Part shown: piece after piece, positions 16,984-26,031 of the stretch | Numbering within the stretch: position 1 is the first letter of the stretch | How the letters are laid out: each line of letters opens with the position of its first letter | Notes under the pieces: generated by a model | Databases searched by the model: none | What the model saw: only the letters and a program-made list of their open reading frames with translations | What the model was told of the DNA's origin: nothing | Program-made: the position numbers and the translations under genes | Assembly: GCA_050184585.1 (NCBI GenBank) | Contig: JBFXAF010000009.1 | Location: 1-64,000 of the forward strand | Reading direction: 5' to 3' | Length of the DNA stretch: 64,000 bases | Source of the DNA: JBFXAF01 sp050184585 | Lineage (GTDB): Bacteria; Pseudomonadota; Alphaproteobacteria; Rhizobiales; Rhizobiaceae

Positions 16984-17894
16984 ATCCGAGACCCGATCCA
17001 GACACCCTGGACGGCGGTCCGGCGGGTGCCTCCGAACTCGCGACGGCGATCGTCACGGCGAGCTACGCACCTGACTTCGATCGTTGTCGCCTGCTCTGCG
17101 AGACCGTCGACCGGCATGTGACCGGCCATGCCGAGCATCTCATCCTGGTCGAAGCGGGCGATATGCCCGTCTTCCGTCCGCTCCAGTCGTTGCGGCGGCG
17201 CATCATCGACGAGCGCGAACTCCTTCCGTCATGGCTGAGGTCGTTCCGCGATCCGTTCAGCCTGTTTCGCCGGCGCGTCTGGTTGGCGCCCGGCCTGCCG
17301 CCCCTGCGCGGCTGGCATGTCCAGCAGCTTCGCCGGATCGCCGTCGCCGCGGCGGTCGATGCCGAAATCCTCGCCTTCTGCGATTCCGACGTCGTCTTTG
17401 TCCGACCCTTCGACTGCCGGGCCTTCGTGTCGGAGGGCGGGGTCGCGCTGTTCCGGCGCGACGGAGCGCTCGCGGGCCGGCGCGATACGGAGCATGCCAT
17501 CTGGTCGGCCAATGCCGGCCATTCGCTCGGCATCTCCGAACCCCTCGTTTCGCCGCACGACTACATCGCCACCCTGATCGCCTGGCGTCGATCGGCGGTG
17601 CTGGCCATGTGCGCGCGGATGGAGGCCGTCCACGGCGTCCATTGGACGCGCGCGGTCGCGGCGCGCCGGCGGTTTTCCGAATGCATGCTCTACGGCCGCT
17701 TCGTCGACGAACTCATGGATGGCGAGGGTCACGTCCACTCGGACCGTGAGCTGTGCCGGGTCCACTGGACCGGCGAGGCCCTCGACGACCGGGGTTTCGC
17801 GGCCTTCCTCGATGCGCTCGAGCCGCATCAGGTGGCGATCGGCATGCAGTCCTTCATCGGCACCGACATCGGCCGCATCCGGCGCCTCGTCTAG
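16980..17894 (+). CDS. DUF6492-like protein, probable glycosyltransferase
   Basis: A 304-residue protein starting at the GTG of a GTGA overlap with the preceding transferase. It has the look of a GT-A enzyme: an N-terminal strand ATAIVTASYAPDFDRCRLLC, and a DSD motif in ILAFCDSDVVFVRPF that would bind a metal-nucleotide. GWHVQQLRRIAVA and SPHDYIATLIAWRRS resemble the proteins annotated DUF6492. Family placement is from memory and moderately sure. Its stop codon shares bases with the stop of the convergent flippase gene (CTAG). Confidence 0.65.
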   Translation: MNPRPDPDTLDGGPAGASELATAIVTASYAPDFDRCRLLCETVDRHVTGHAEHLILVEAGDMPVFRPLQSLRRRIIDERELLPSWLRSFRDPFSLFRRRVWLAPGLPPLRGWHVQQLRRIAVAAAVDAEILAFCDSDVVFVRPFDCRAFVSEGGVALFRRDGALAGRRDTEHAIWSANAGHSLGISEPLVSPHDYIATLIAWRRSAVLAMCARMEAVHGVHWTRAVAARRRFSECMLYGRFVDELMDGEGHVHSDRELCRVHWTGEALDDRGFAAFLDALEPHQVAIGMQSFIGTDIGRIRRLV

Positions 17895-19216
17895 AACCGT
17901 CGGGCCGGCATCCGCATCGCCGAATAGGTGAGCAGGAAGGACGCTAGGTAGAGGATCGCGAAGCCTGCGTTGAGCGACCAGATGAAGGTCGGCGTGTCGG
18001 TCGCCAGCACCAGCAGCCACGTCAGCACGACGGCCTTCGCGGCCGCGAGCAGGGCCAGGTTGATGACGCGGATGAGCGTCTGGCCGCGCGCGAAAAGCAG
18101 TTCCGCCTGGTATTCGATCAGATTCCTGATGCCCGGTACGAAGATCGCCAGTGCCAGCAGCGGCGCCGCTTCCGCGACATTGGCGCCCAGCGCGGTCGGG
18201 AACTGAGACAGGAATGCCACGAAGGCGAGCAGGCCGGCGGTCGACACGAGGAACACGCCTACCTCGATCCCGCCGCGCACCACGCCGCGTTCGATGGCGG
18301 CCGGAATGCGCATGATGTGCTGCACCAGCATCATCGTGAATGTGCGGACCGGGATCGCCGTCAGGTCGACCAGCCTCATGATGATGGCGTAGATGCCCGC
18401 CAGATGCGGGCCGCCGAACGCCAGCACCAGCAGCTTGTCGAATTCCATCTGCAGATAGAAGAGCACTTCGGCCAGGGCCACGTAGGCCGAGTCCGCCAGT
18501 CGCCCCACATAGACGCGTGGCCGAAGCCGGAGCCGCTGGCGCGGATAGAAGCAGGTCGCCGCGATCGCCAGCGACGCCGCATTGGCGACGAGATAGTAGC
18601 CGCACCATGTCGCGAGGTCGTGGTCGGGTCCGAACATGAACGCCAGCGCCGCCGCCGTGCGGATCGCCGTGCCGAGGATCACGATGATCGCGCCGCGGCC
18701 GAACCGGCCGATGCCGTTGTTCACGATCACCACGACTTCCGCCGGCCGCCACAGCAGCGCTTCCGCCGCGACGACTGAGAAGAACAGGACGGGCGTCAGG
18801 GTCGTGCCGAAGAACACCGCGTGCACGCCCCATCCGGCCACGGCGATCATCGGGACGGACAGGGCGCCGAGAAGCATGAAGCCGGCGGTGAAGGTGCCGA
18901 TCAGGGCCGGGCGCGTGGTGGCTGCCCGGTAGAGGGGGGAGACGAAGCCGAAGGCCAGCAGCCGCGAGAGCATGACGCCAGCCGCCGACGCCGTAGCGAA
19001 GACGCCGAACTCGGCGATCGTCAGCGTGTTGGCCAACACCACGAAATAGACGAGCGCGAAGATCAGCCGCCCGGCCGATCCGGTGACCGCCGAAAGATAG
19101 TCGGCGACGAGCTTCCCCCGGCCCGCGAGCAGCTCGCCGAGCCGTTCGCGACGCATGGCGGGCTGGGTTCCGGTCGTCTCGGTCATCGGCGTATCTGGCC
19201 GATCCATACGCCACAA
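17891..19216 (-). CDS. Polysaccharide flippase (Wzx/MATE-like)
   Basis: A 441-residue protein with about twelve hydrophobic helices and no large soluble domain. It matches the polysaccharide-transport/oligosaccharide-flippase group that moves lipid-linked repeat units across the inner membrane. It sits among glycosyltransferases and diverges from the Wzz-type gene. Start options in frame are 19216, 19207 (MDRPDTP) and 19186 (MTETTG); the first hydrophobic helix begins well inside all of them. The gene is convergent with the DUF6492-like gene and shares the CTAG stop. Confidence 0.75.
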   Translation of the reverse strand: MWRMDRPDTPMTETTGTQPAMRRERLGELLAGRGKLVADYLSAVTGSAGRLIFALVYFVVLANTLTIAEFGVFATASAAGVMLSRLLAFGFVSPLYRAATTRPALIGTFTAGFMLLGALSVPMIAVAGWGVHAVFFGTTLTPVLFFSVVAAEALLWRPAEVVVIVNNGIGRFGRGAIIVILGTAIRTAAALAFMFGPDHDLATWCGYYLVANAASLAIAATCFYPRQRLRLRPRVYVGRLADSAYVALAEVLFYLQMEFDKLLVLAFGGPHLAGIYAIIMRLVDLTAIPVRTFTMMLVQHIMRIPAAIERGVVRGGIEVGVFLVSTAGLLAFVAFLSQFPTALGANVAEAAPLLALAIFVPGIRNLIEYQAELLFARGQTLIRVINLALLAAAKAVVLTWLLVLATDTPTFIWSLNAGFAILYLASFLLTYSAMRMPARRF

Positions 19217-19333
19217 TGTTTAACGCTGCGTTCCGGGTTCGAAATTAACCTTTTGTTTCCCATGCCTGTTTAGCGTGGATTAACGAATTGCCGCCGTGGT
19301 CGTCCCTGCGGCAGGCAATCGCGAAGGAAACCC
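19217..19333. promoter_or_regulatory. Divergent promoter region between flippase and Wzz-type genes
   Basis: A 117-bp gap with several TTAAC-type elements (GTTTAACGC, AATTAACCTTTTG, GATTAACG) in an otherwise GC-rich neighbourhood. TTAA-based half-sites would fit CtrA-type control in alphaproteobacteria, but I see no pair with the exact TTAA-N7-TTAA spacing, so this remains open. AAGGAAA precedes the Wzz-type ATG. Confidence 0.3.
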
Positions 19334-22096
19334 ATGTTCGACGCATCGAACCGACAGTCCGGGAAACGCGACCGATCGTTGCTTTCGCTCGGCGCGTCGG
19401 CGCGCCGCGAGCCGGCTGGGCCGGGTTCGCTCCTTGCTCTGGCCGCGTCCGAGGGGCCGGATCCGGCGTTGCGCCATCGGATCACCAGGTCGCGGCGCGA
19501 GGCGGAGCCCAGCCCGCTGCTTGCCGCGCTGGGCTCCAGGAGCGAATTCGCCGCTCACGACGACGTGCGGGAGAACCCTCCGCCGGCCGACGAGGCTCGC
19601 GTCGAGGCTCCGGAGCTCCGCCCGGAGCCGAAAGAGCCGGGGGGCGTCAGGGCCTGGCTGCGCCGTCTCCGCGACCGCATGGAAGCGCCGTCGCCGGTGG
19701 CAAGCGGGCGAATGTCCGAAGCCGCGCCCGAAGCTCGGCCGCCGCTTCGCGAGCCGTCGCCCGCGTCGGCCGAATCGGCGCCCGCCCCGGGCCGGCCCGA
19801 TGTGAGGGAGGAGCGGGTTCGCGACAAGGTCGATCCGGAGCCACTGCACGCCGCCGCGACCCGGGACGACTACTGGAGACCGATGGTCGACCCTTTCAGG
19901 GTCATCGGCGGTGTCGTCAGATCCCGCTGGATCATCGTCGGGGCAACGATCGCCGGCGCGGTCCTCGGCGTGGTCATCGCGCTTTCCACTCCCAAGCTCT
20001 ACCAGGCCTACACCGAACTGGTGGTAGACCCGCGCGATCTCGCCCTCGTCGACCGCGAGCTGACGACGACCGGCCTGCCGTCCGACGCCACGCTTGCGCT
20101 GGTCGAGAACCAGGTCCGCGTCCTCACCTCCTCGACCGTGCTCAACAAGGTCGTCGACCGGTTGGGGCTCGACCGCGATCCGGAGTTCAACGGCGAGCAG
20201 GGCGCGAGTTTCGGCCCTGGTACGGTGATCGCGCTGATCCGGTCGCTCGTCTCCGGCGGCGCCGACGGCGGCGCGGACGCGGTGCGCAAGCGCGCGCTTG
20301 CGGTCGAGCATCTCGGCAAGAGCCTCCACGTCGAGCGCGGCGGCAAGACCTTCGTCATCGTCATATCGGTCAGCACGCAGAGCGGCGAGAAGTCGGCGCT
20401 CATCGCCAACACGATGACCGAGGTCTTCATCCAGACCAGCGGAGAACTCCAGTCCGACACGGCGGGACGCGCCACCGAGGAGCTGATGTCCAGCATCGGC
20501 GAACTGCGCGGCCAGGTCGAGGACGCGGAGCGCAAGGTGGCGGCCTTCAAGGCCGAGAACGACATCGTCGATTCGCAGGGTCGGCTGATCACCGACGACG
20601 AGATCGTCAAGGTCAACGATCAGCTCACGGCGGCCCGCGCCCGCACCATCGAGCTCAATGCCCGCGCCGCATCCGCCCGGGAGCTCACCGTCGACGCGGT
20701 GGCGAGCGGGGCGTTGCCGGAGGAACTGGCTTCGCCGGTCGTCATCGAGCTGCGCGCCCAGTATGCGACCCTCAAGCAGGAAGCCGACCGCGTCGGGGCC
20801 CGCCTTGGGCCCAGGCATCCGACGCGCGTCGACGTCGAGGCGCAGCTTGCCGGCGCGCGCGACCGGCTCTCCGACGAGTTGCGCCGTGTCGCGGCCTCGA
20901 TCCAGGTCGCGCTCGCCCGTGCCGTTCAGGAGGAGCAGGCGCTGGCCGCCCGGCTGGCACAGCTCAAGGCGCGTCACGGCAGTCTCGGCGAGCACCTCGT
21001 CACGCTGCGCGAACTCGAGCGTGACGCGACCGCCAAGCGCTCCGTCTACGAGGCGTTCCTGCTTCGAGCCCGCGAGACGCAGGAGCAGATGGGCATCAAC
21101 GCGGCCAACGTCACGGTCATTTCGACGGCCTTCCCGCCCCTCGATCCCAGCGGACCGTCGCGTTCCGCCATCGCGGTTGGCGCGACGGTGCTCGGCTTCC
21201 TGATCGGCGTCGCGCTCGGCGTCGTGCGCGGGACCTGGACCAGCCTGCGCGAGAACCTCACCGGCCGTCCGCGCCGCCGACGCCGCGCCAGGCCGGTGGG
21301 AGACGATCCGCCGCCATCTGGACCGCGCGGCGCTCACGGGGATCAACCGGAAATGCCTCGGCGGGAAGCCGAGACGCGAGAGGACATGCCGATGGGGTTC
21401 ATCGACAGATTGCGCGGCTATGCCGCGACCGCGCGGCGCCGCCAGCCCGCGCCGGAGGTTGCGGCGCCGGTTGCGCCCCCGCCGGCCGCGCCGGTTGCGT
21501 CGTCCCCCTCCGCCCCACCTCCGGCCGCACATGCATCCGCACAGGAACTTTCACCGATGTCGCCCTATCACCCCTTCGCCTCAGCACCCTTGATGGCCGT
21601 GCCGCCGTCGCACCCGTCGCCCGCCTATGCGCCGGTGTTCGCGCCGCCGTCGCCTGCCATGTCGGTCTGGCCGCCCTCGCCTCAGCCGCTCTACCCCCAG
21701 GCGGTCGCGCCCAACTGGTACGGGGTGGCGCCTCCGCCCCCGCCCGCGATGTACGTGCAGGGGATGGCTGGACACGGGCCTTGGGTCTATCCGCAGCCAC
21801 CGGCGCCTGCGGGCTTCCACATCCAGCCGCCCGTCCACGTCTACGCCTCTCCGCCCCCCGCTCACTATGCGCCGCCGCCGCCGGCCCCGCCGCAATACGC
21901 CGCACCCATGCCGGCCTACGCGCCGCCGCCTCCCGAGGTTCCGGCCGCGCCTGCTCCGGAATCGCGGCGCCCGGCGACTCGCATGGCCTCGTCATCGCCG
22001 GTTTCGACGGTGGACGAGATTCGCGACAGCCTGCGCGAGGTGCGGGACGCGATGCGCGAGCTCGTCGAGGATCGGCACCGGCGGCGGATCGCCTGA
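19334..22096 (+). CDS. Wzz/GumC-type polysaccharide co-polymerase without kinase domain, proline-rich tail
   Basis: A 920-residue protein. Residues 1 to about 185 are a cytoplasmic, disordered, E/P/R-rich leader. TM1 is at about 199-217 (WIIVGATIAGAVLGVVIAL). The periplasmic chain-length-determinant domain and coiled coil follow (about 220-605; GNVR-like stretch ELERDATAKRSVYEAFL). TM2 is at about 611-633. After TM2 there is a long cytoplasmic tail with a second GFIDRLRGY module and about 200 residues rich in P, A and Y. There is no Walker A or BY-kinase domain such as ExoP carries. It controls or organises export of the glycan made by the flanking genes. The start is well supported by AAGGAAACCC. 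Confidence 0.8.
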   Translation: MFDASNRQSGKRDRSLLSLGASARREPAGPGSLLALAASEGPDPALRHRITRSRREAEPSPLLAALGSRSEFAAHDDVRENPPPADEARVEAPELRPEPKEPGGVRAWLRRLRDRMEAPSPVASGRMSEAAPEARPPLREPSPASAESAPAPGRPDVREERVRDKVDPEPLHAAATRDDYWRPMVDPFRVIGGVVRSRWIIVGATIAGAVLGVVIALSTPKLYQAYTELVVDPRDLALVDRELTTTGLPSDATLALVENQVRVLTSSTVLNKVVDRLGLDRDPEFNGEQGASFGPGTVIALIRSLVSGGADGGADAVRKRALAVEHLGKSLHVERGGKTFVIVISVSTQSGEKSALIANTMTEVFIQTSGELQSDTAGRATEELMSSIGELRGQVEDAERKVAAFKAENDIVDSQGRLITDDEIVKVNDQLTAARARTIELNARAASARELTVDAVASGALPEELASPVVIELRAQYATLKQEADRVGARLGPRHPTRVDVEAQLAGARDRLSDELRRVAASIQVALARAVQEEQALAARLAQLKARHGSLGEHLVTLRELERDATAKRSVYEAFLLRARETQEQMGINAANVTVISTAFPPLDPSGPSRSAIAVGATVLGFLIGVALGVVRGTWTSLRENLTGRPRRRRRARPVGDDPPPSGPRGAHGDQPEMPRREAETREDMPMGFIDRLRGYAATARRRQPAPEVAAPVAPPPAAPVASSPSAPPPAAHASAQELSPMSPYHPFASAPLMAVPPSHPSPAYAPVFAPPSPAMSVWPPSPQPLYPQAVAPNWYGVAPPPPPAMYVQGMAGHGPWVYPQPPAPAGFHIQPPVHVYASPPPAHYAPPPPAPPQYAAPMPAYAPPPPEVPAAPAPESRRPATRMASSSPVSTVDEIRDSLREVRDAMRELVEDRHRRRIA

Positions 22097-22125
22097 ACCG
22101 TCTGCTTGCGAGTTTACGGCACCGG

Positions 22126-22159
22126 ACGGCGCTCAGGCGGGATTGCCGGCGCCGTTTTT
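22126..22159 (+). terminator. Rho-independent terminator after the Wzz-type gene
   Basis: A stem ACGGCGC (22126-22132) pairs with GCGCCGT (22149-22155). Inside the loop GGC and GCC can pair further, and a TTTTT run follows. It lies 30 bp after the stop codon and separates the polysaccharide locus from folD. Confidence 0.65.
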
Positions 22160-22200
22160 GGTGAAAATGCGCGCCGATTGGATCGACACCGGAGGCGTGA

Positions 22201-23100
22201 GTGGCGGACATCATCGATGGCAAGGCGGTAGGAGACGAGGTCGCCCGCGAGGCCGCCCGTTATGCGTCGGAGCTGATGGCCTCGGGAGGACCGCGCCCCG
22301 GCCTCGCGGTGGTCATCGTCGGAGAGGACCCGGCAAGCCAGGTCTACGTCGCGTCGAAGTCGCGCAAGGCGAAGGAATGCGGCTTCCACTCGGTCCAGCA
22401 CACGCTGCCCGAGGACACCGGCGAGGCCGACCTTCTGGCGCTCATCGCCCGCTTGAACGCGGATCCGGCGATCCACGGCATCCTCGTCCAGTTGCCGCTG
22501 CCGAGGCACATCGATTCCGGCAAGGTCATCCAGACGATCGATCCAGGCAAGGACGTGGACGGCTTCCACTTCGTCAACGTCGGCAAGCTGGGCACGGGCG
22601 AACTGGCCACCGCCTTCGTTCCCTGCACGCCCGCCGGCTCCATGCTGCTCATAGAGAAGGTGAGGGGTAGGGACCTTTCCGGCCTTTCCGCCGTCGTCGT
22701 CGGTCGATCCAACATCGTCGGCAAGCCCATGGCGAACCTGCTGCTCGCTGCCAACTGTACCGTGACCATCGCGCACAGCCGCACCCGCGACCTGCCGGCG
22801 ATCGCGCGCGCCGCGGACATCCTCGTCGCGGCCGTCGGAAAGCCGGAAATGGTGCGTGGCGACTGGGTGAAGCCAGGCGCCACGGTCATCGACGTCGGCA
22901 TCAACCGGGTGGCGGCGCCCGAGAAGGGCGAGGGCAAGACGCGTCTGGTCGGCGACGTGGCGTTCGCCGAGGCGCGGAGCGTCGCTGGTGCGATCACGCC
23001 CGTGCCGGGCGGCGTCGGCCCCATGACGATCGCCATGCTGATGGCCAACACGGTCGCCTCGGCCTATCTGGTTGCAGGCAGGAAGCGCCCCGTCTTCTAG
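22201..23100 (+). CDS. folD: Methylenetetrahydrofolate dehydrogenase / methenyl-THF cyclohydrolase
   Basis: A 299-residue bifunctional FolD, which interconverts 5,10-methylene-, 5,10-methenyl- and 10-formyl-tetrahydrofolate. The catalytic lysine is in YVASKSRKAKECGF. Substrate and cofactor motifs are QLPLPRHID, KDVDGFHFVNVGKL, GRSNIVGKPMANLLL and TPVPGGVGPMT. The start is GTG at 22201 with GGAGG just upstream. It stands alone after a terminator. Confidence 0.95.
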   Translation: MADIIDGKAVGDEVAREAARYASELMASGGPRPGLAVVIVGEDPASQVYVASKSRKAKECGFHSVQHTLPEDTGEADLLALIARLNADPAIHGILVQLPLPRHIDSGKVIQTIDPGKDVDGFHFVNVGKLGTGELATAFVPCTPAGSMLLIEKVRGRDLSGLSAVVVGRSNIVGKPMANLLLAANCTVTIAHSRTRDLPAIARAADILVAAVGKPEMVRGDWVKPGATVIDVGINRVAAPEKGEGKTRLVGDVAFAEARSVAGAITPVPGGVGPMTIAMLMANTVASAYLVAGRKRPVF

Positions 23101-23205
23101 GAGGGGACCGGCAGGAAGGTCGGGTCTGCGGGTGCGCTTGGCTGTTCCGCTTGCGAATGGTGCGATAGAGCAATGTCCGACCAGGTCGAACCAGTTCCGT
23201 TTCCT

Positions 23206-23234
23206 CGATGGCGAGGCGGCTCGCTTCGCCATCG
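23206..23234. other. 9-bp inverted repeat upstream of the GlxA-type regulator
   Basis: CGATGGCGA (23206-23214) and TCGCCATCG (23226-23234) form a perfect inverted repeat with an 11-bp centre, about 50 bp before the regulator start codon. It could be an operator, for example for autoregulation, or a weak terminator of folD. There is no T-run, which favours the operator reading. Confidence 0.35.
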
Positions 23235-23285
23235 GAGAAAAAGGGTGACGCCGTATTCACCGGAAATGCGCTACAAGCGCGACCG

Positions 23286-24248
23286 ATGACCGAGCCTTCG
23301 CAACCCAACCGGCACTTTGCCTTCCTGCTCGTCGACAAGTTCTCCATGTTCTCGCTGGCGGCGGCGATCGACACGGTGCGCTCGGCGAACCGTCTGCTCG
23401 GGAGGGACTTCTATGGCTGGACGACGGTGTCGGCGGACGGCGAGGCCGTCATCGCGTCGAACGGCCTGCCGATCAAGATCGACTACAGCGTCTCGGATCT
23501 TCCTTCCGCCGATGTCCTCTTTGTCGCCGTCGGCCTGACCACGGAGTTCCCCGGCAAGAGCAAGGTGCTCGGTGCGCTGCGCGGTTGGGGTCGTCGCGGG
23601 GGCGCTCTCGGAGCCTTGTCGGTCGGGTCCTATCTGCTCGCCGAGGCGGGGCAGCTCGACGGGCACCGCTGCACGATCCACTGGGAGAACCGGGCCGGCT
23701 TCCGGGAGCGCTTCCCCGACATCGAGTGCACCGCCAACGTCTATGAGATCGACCGCAAGCGCTATACCTGCGCCGGCGGCACGACCTCGATCGATCTCAT
23801 GCTGGAAATCGTGCGCCGCGATTTTGGCTCGAACCTCGCAAACGGCGTCGCCAACCAGTTCCAGCACGAGCGCATTCGCTCCGCCGGCGACCGCCAGCGC
23901 GTCGGGCCCGAGCGTGATCTGACCGGCAAGTCGGAGAAGCTGCGCAAGATCGTCGAGCTGATGGCCGACAATCTCGACGAACCCTATTCGGCGGTCGAGC
24001 TCGCAAGGTCGGCGGGGCTGTCGGTCCGCCAGGTTGAACGGCTGTTCCTCCGCCATCTCAGCCTGACGCCGGGCCGGTACTACATGCGCCTCAGGCTGGA
24101 GCGCGCCCGCGAACTGCTCAGGCAGACCAACATGCCGATCCTCGACGTCGCCATCGCCACCGGCTTCACGTCCCACTCCTATTTCGCCCAGAGCTACAGG
24201 CTGCAGTTCGGCCGCCCGCCGAGCGAGGAGCGCCGCACCACATATTGA
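23286..24248 (+). CDS. GlxA-family (DJ-1/PfpI + AraC) transcriptional regulator
   Basis: A 320-residue protein. The N-terminal half (about 10-190) is a class-I glutamine-amidotransferase-like DJ-1/PfpI domain. The usual nucleophile elbow reads GALSVGSYLLAEAG, with serine where active enzymes have cysteine. The C-terminal half (about 215-315) is an AraC double helix-turn-helix (ELARSAGLSVRQVERLFLRH and DVAIATGFTSHSYFAQSY). Such regulators often control amine, choline or carnitine breakdown. The ATG at 23286 was chosen because it starts at the domain (MTEPSQPNRHFAFLLVDKF). The target genes are not evident. Confidence 0.85.
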   Translation: MTEPSQPNRHFAFLLVDKFSMFSLAAAIDTVRSANRLLGRDFYGWTTVSADGEAVIASNGLPIKIDYSVSDLPSADVLFVAVGLTTEFPGKSKVLGALRGWGRRGGALGALSVGSYLLAEAGQLDGHRCTIHWENRAGFRERFPDIECTANVYEIDRKRYTCAGGTTSIDLMLEIVRRDFGSNLANGVANQFQHERIRSAGDRQRVGPERDLTGKSEKLRKIVELMADNLDEPYSAVELARSAGLSVRQVERLFLRHLSLTPGRYYMRLRLERARELLRQTNMPILDVAIATGFTSHSYFAQSYRLQFGRPPSEERRTTY

Positions 24249-24361
24249 GCTCGGTCGCGTCGGCAGGGGGCAAGCTTCACGCGAAGCGGTTGCCTTGCCC
24301 CGACGCCTTCGCTAGCTTCCGTGACGACACGACTGGCGGCGGGGGTTCGAGGATGGCGGCG

Positions 24362-26023
24362 ATGCTTCGCGGCTTCATGGCACTTTTGTTTGCGATCATG
24401 ACGGCCGGTACGGCTCTCTCCGCCGACAAGGCGATCATCGTGCTCGACGCGTCCGGCTCGATGTGGGGCCAGATCGACGGCAGACCGAAGCTGGAAATCG
24501 CCCGCGAGACCCTGCGCGAGGTGTTGCCTACCCTTCCTTCGAGCTACGAGGTCGGCCTCATGGCCTATGGCCATCGCGAGAAGGGGAGTTGCTCCGACAT
24601 CGAGCTCGTGGTTCCGCCGGCGACGGGAACCGCCGACGCCATCATCGCGGCCGCCGACCAGATGAAGTTCCTGGGCAAGACGCCGCTCTCGGACGCTGTC
24701 CGCCAGGCCGCCGAGGCTCTGCGGTACGGCGAGGACAAGGCGACCGTCATCCTGATCACCGACGGGCTCGAGACCTGCAATGCCGATCCCTGCGCCGTCG
24801 GCAACGAGCTTGAGCAGGCCGGCGTCGACTTCACCGCCCATGTCGTCGGTTTCGGCCTGACGGCGGAGGAAGGCCGGCAGGTCGCTTGCCTCGCGGAGAA
24901 CACGGGCGGCAAGTACTTTCAGGCCGACGACGCTGGCGGCTTGACCGACGCGTTGGCGGAGGCGGTGGTGCCTGAGCCCGCGCCGGAACCCGCCCCTGCG
25001 CCGGAACCCGCGCCGGAACCGGAACCGGAACCCGAGCCGGCGCCCGCGTTCAATATCGCGCCGACCATCTCGCTGGCCGAAGTCGGACCCGAACTCGGAC
25101 CGGACGATGGCCAGTCATGGGTCGTCTTCAAGGCCAACCCGGACGGGTCGCGCGGCGACTACGTCTCGACCGACTACGGCGCGTGGAAGGGAACGCTCGA
25201 TCCGGGCCGCTACGTTCTCGTCGGGAAGGTCGGCCACGCCGAGATCGAGCAGCAGATCACGATCGAGACAGGGCAGGTCGCCGCGCCGCATTTCGTGCTC
25301 AATGCGGGGACTCTCGTCGTCAGGCCTCGTCCCGCCCCGGGCGAGGGCGTCATGGACGCCGCAGCCGTCGTCGTCGCCTTCCCGGGCGGGGAGACCACCT
25401 ACTATGGCGAGACGCGCGCGGTGTTCCCGGCGGGAGACCTGACCGTGACCGTGCGGATCGGCGAGGGCTCGCTGACGGAGACGGTGGCGCTGAAGGCCGG
25501 CGAGACTGTCGAGAAGGACATGATCGTCGGCGTCGGCCGTGCCGTGTCCAACGCCTTCTACGTGCCCGGCATGAAGGTCGATGACGGCAACGTCTTCACC
25601 GAGTTCTTCAAGGCCGCGAAGAAGATGGACGGCAGCCGCGATCAGATCGCCTATTCCTATGGCCCCGATGCCACCCACGACCTGCCGGCCGGAGACTACG
25701 TTTCGGTCGCGAGCATGGGCGAGGCGACGGCGGAAGCGCCCTTCACGGTGAAGGTCGGCGAGCGCACGGAAGTCTCGGTGGTCCTCAACGCCGGCGTGAT
25801 CTCGATCACCGCGCCGGGCGCCACCCACATCGAGATATTCTCGGCCGCCAAGGACATCCAGGGCAACCGCAAGGCCTTCGGCTATGCCTATGGCGAGAGC
25901 CATCAGACCACGCTTCCGGCCGGCGACTACGCGGTGATCGTCGATCGCGGTGACGCCGGCGGAAAGAAGGAGGTCGCGGCGACCGTCAAGGCGGGCGAGC
26001 GCACCGAGACCACGGTGCCATAG
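24362..26023 (+). CDS. Secreted von Willebrand factor A domain protein
   Basis: A 553-residue exported protein. The signal peptide (MLRGFMALLFAIMTAGTALS) is followed at once by a VWA domain with an intact MIDAS motif (DASGS at 29-33, a threonine in GKTPLSD, and D in LITDGLETC). A proline-glutamate-rich linker follows (about 203-230), then roughly three repeated beta-rich segments, each with LPAGDY/AGETVE-type turns. The repeats suggest an extended periplasmic or cell-surface stalk. The start at 24362 has GAGG 9 bp upstream; an ATG at 24353 is possible but would overlap that site. It is convergent with vapC. The ligand is unknown. Confidence 0.8.
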   Translation: MLRGFMALLFAIMTAGTALSADKAIIVLDASGSMWGQIDGRPKLEIARETLREVLPTLPSSYEVGLMAYGHREKGSCSDIELVVPPATGTADAIIAAADQMKFLGKTPLSDAVRQAAEALRYGEDKATVILITDGLETCNADPCAVGNELEQAGVDFTAHVVGFGLTAEEGRQVACLAENTGGKYFQADDAGGLTDALAEAVVPEPAPEPAPAPEPAPEPEPEPEPAPAFNIAPTISLAEVGPELGPDDGQSWVVFKANPDGSRGDYVSTDYGAWKGTLDPGRYVLVGKVGHAEIEQQITIETGQVAAPHFVLNAGTLVVRPRPAPGEGVMDAAAVVVAFPGGETTYYGETRAVFPAGDLTVTVRIGEGSLTETVALKAGETVEKDMIVGVGRAVSNAFYVPGMKVDDGNVFTEFFKAAKKMDGSRDQIAYSYGPDATHDLPAGDYVSVASMGEATAEAPFTVKVGERTEVSVVLNAGVISITAPGATHIEIFSAAKDIQGNRKAFGYAYGESHQTTLPAGDYAVIVDRGDAGGKKEVAATVKAGERTETTVP

Positions 26024-26031
26024 ACCCGGTC

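Noticed and set aside
19217..19333. CtrA binding site in the divergent gap
   Set aside because: Several TTAAC words are present, but none form TTAA-N7-TTAA, so I do not claim it.
19280..21532. 750-residue minus-strand frame opposite the Wzz-type gene
   Set aside because: Composition is an R/G/A-rich mirror of a real gene that has proper domains and a good RBS on the other strand.
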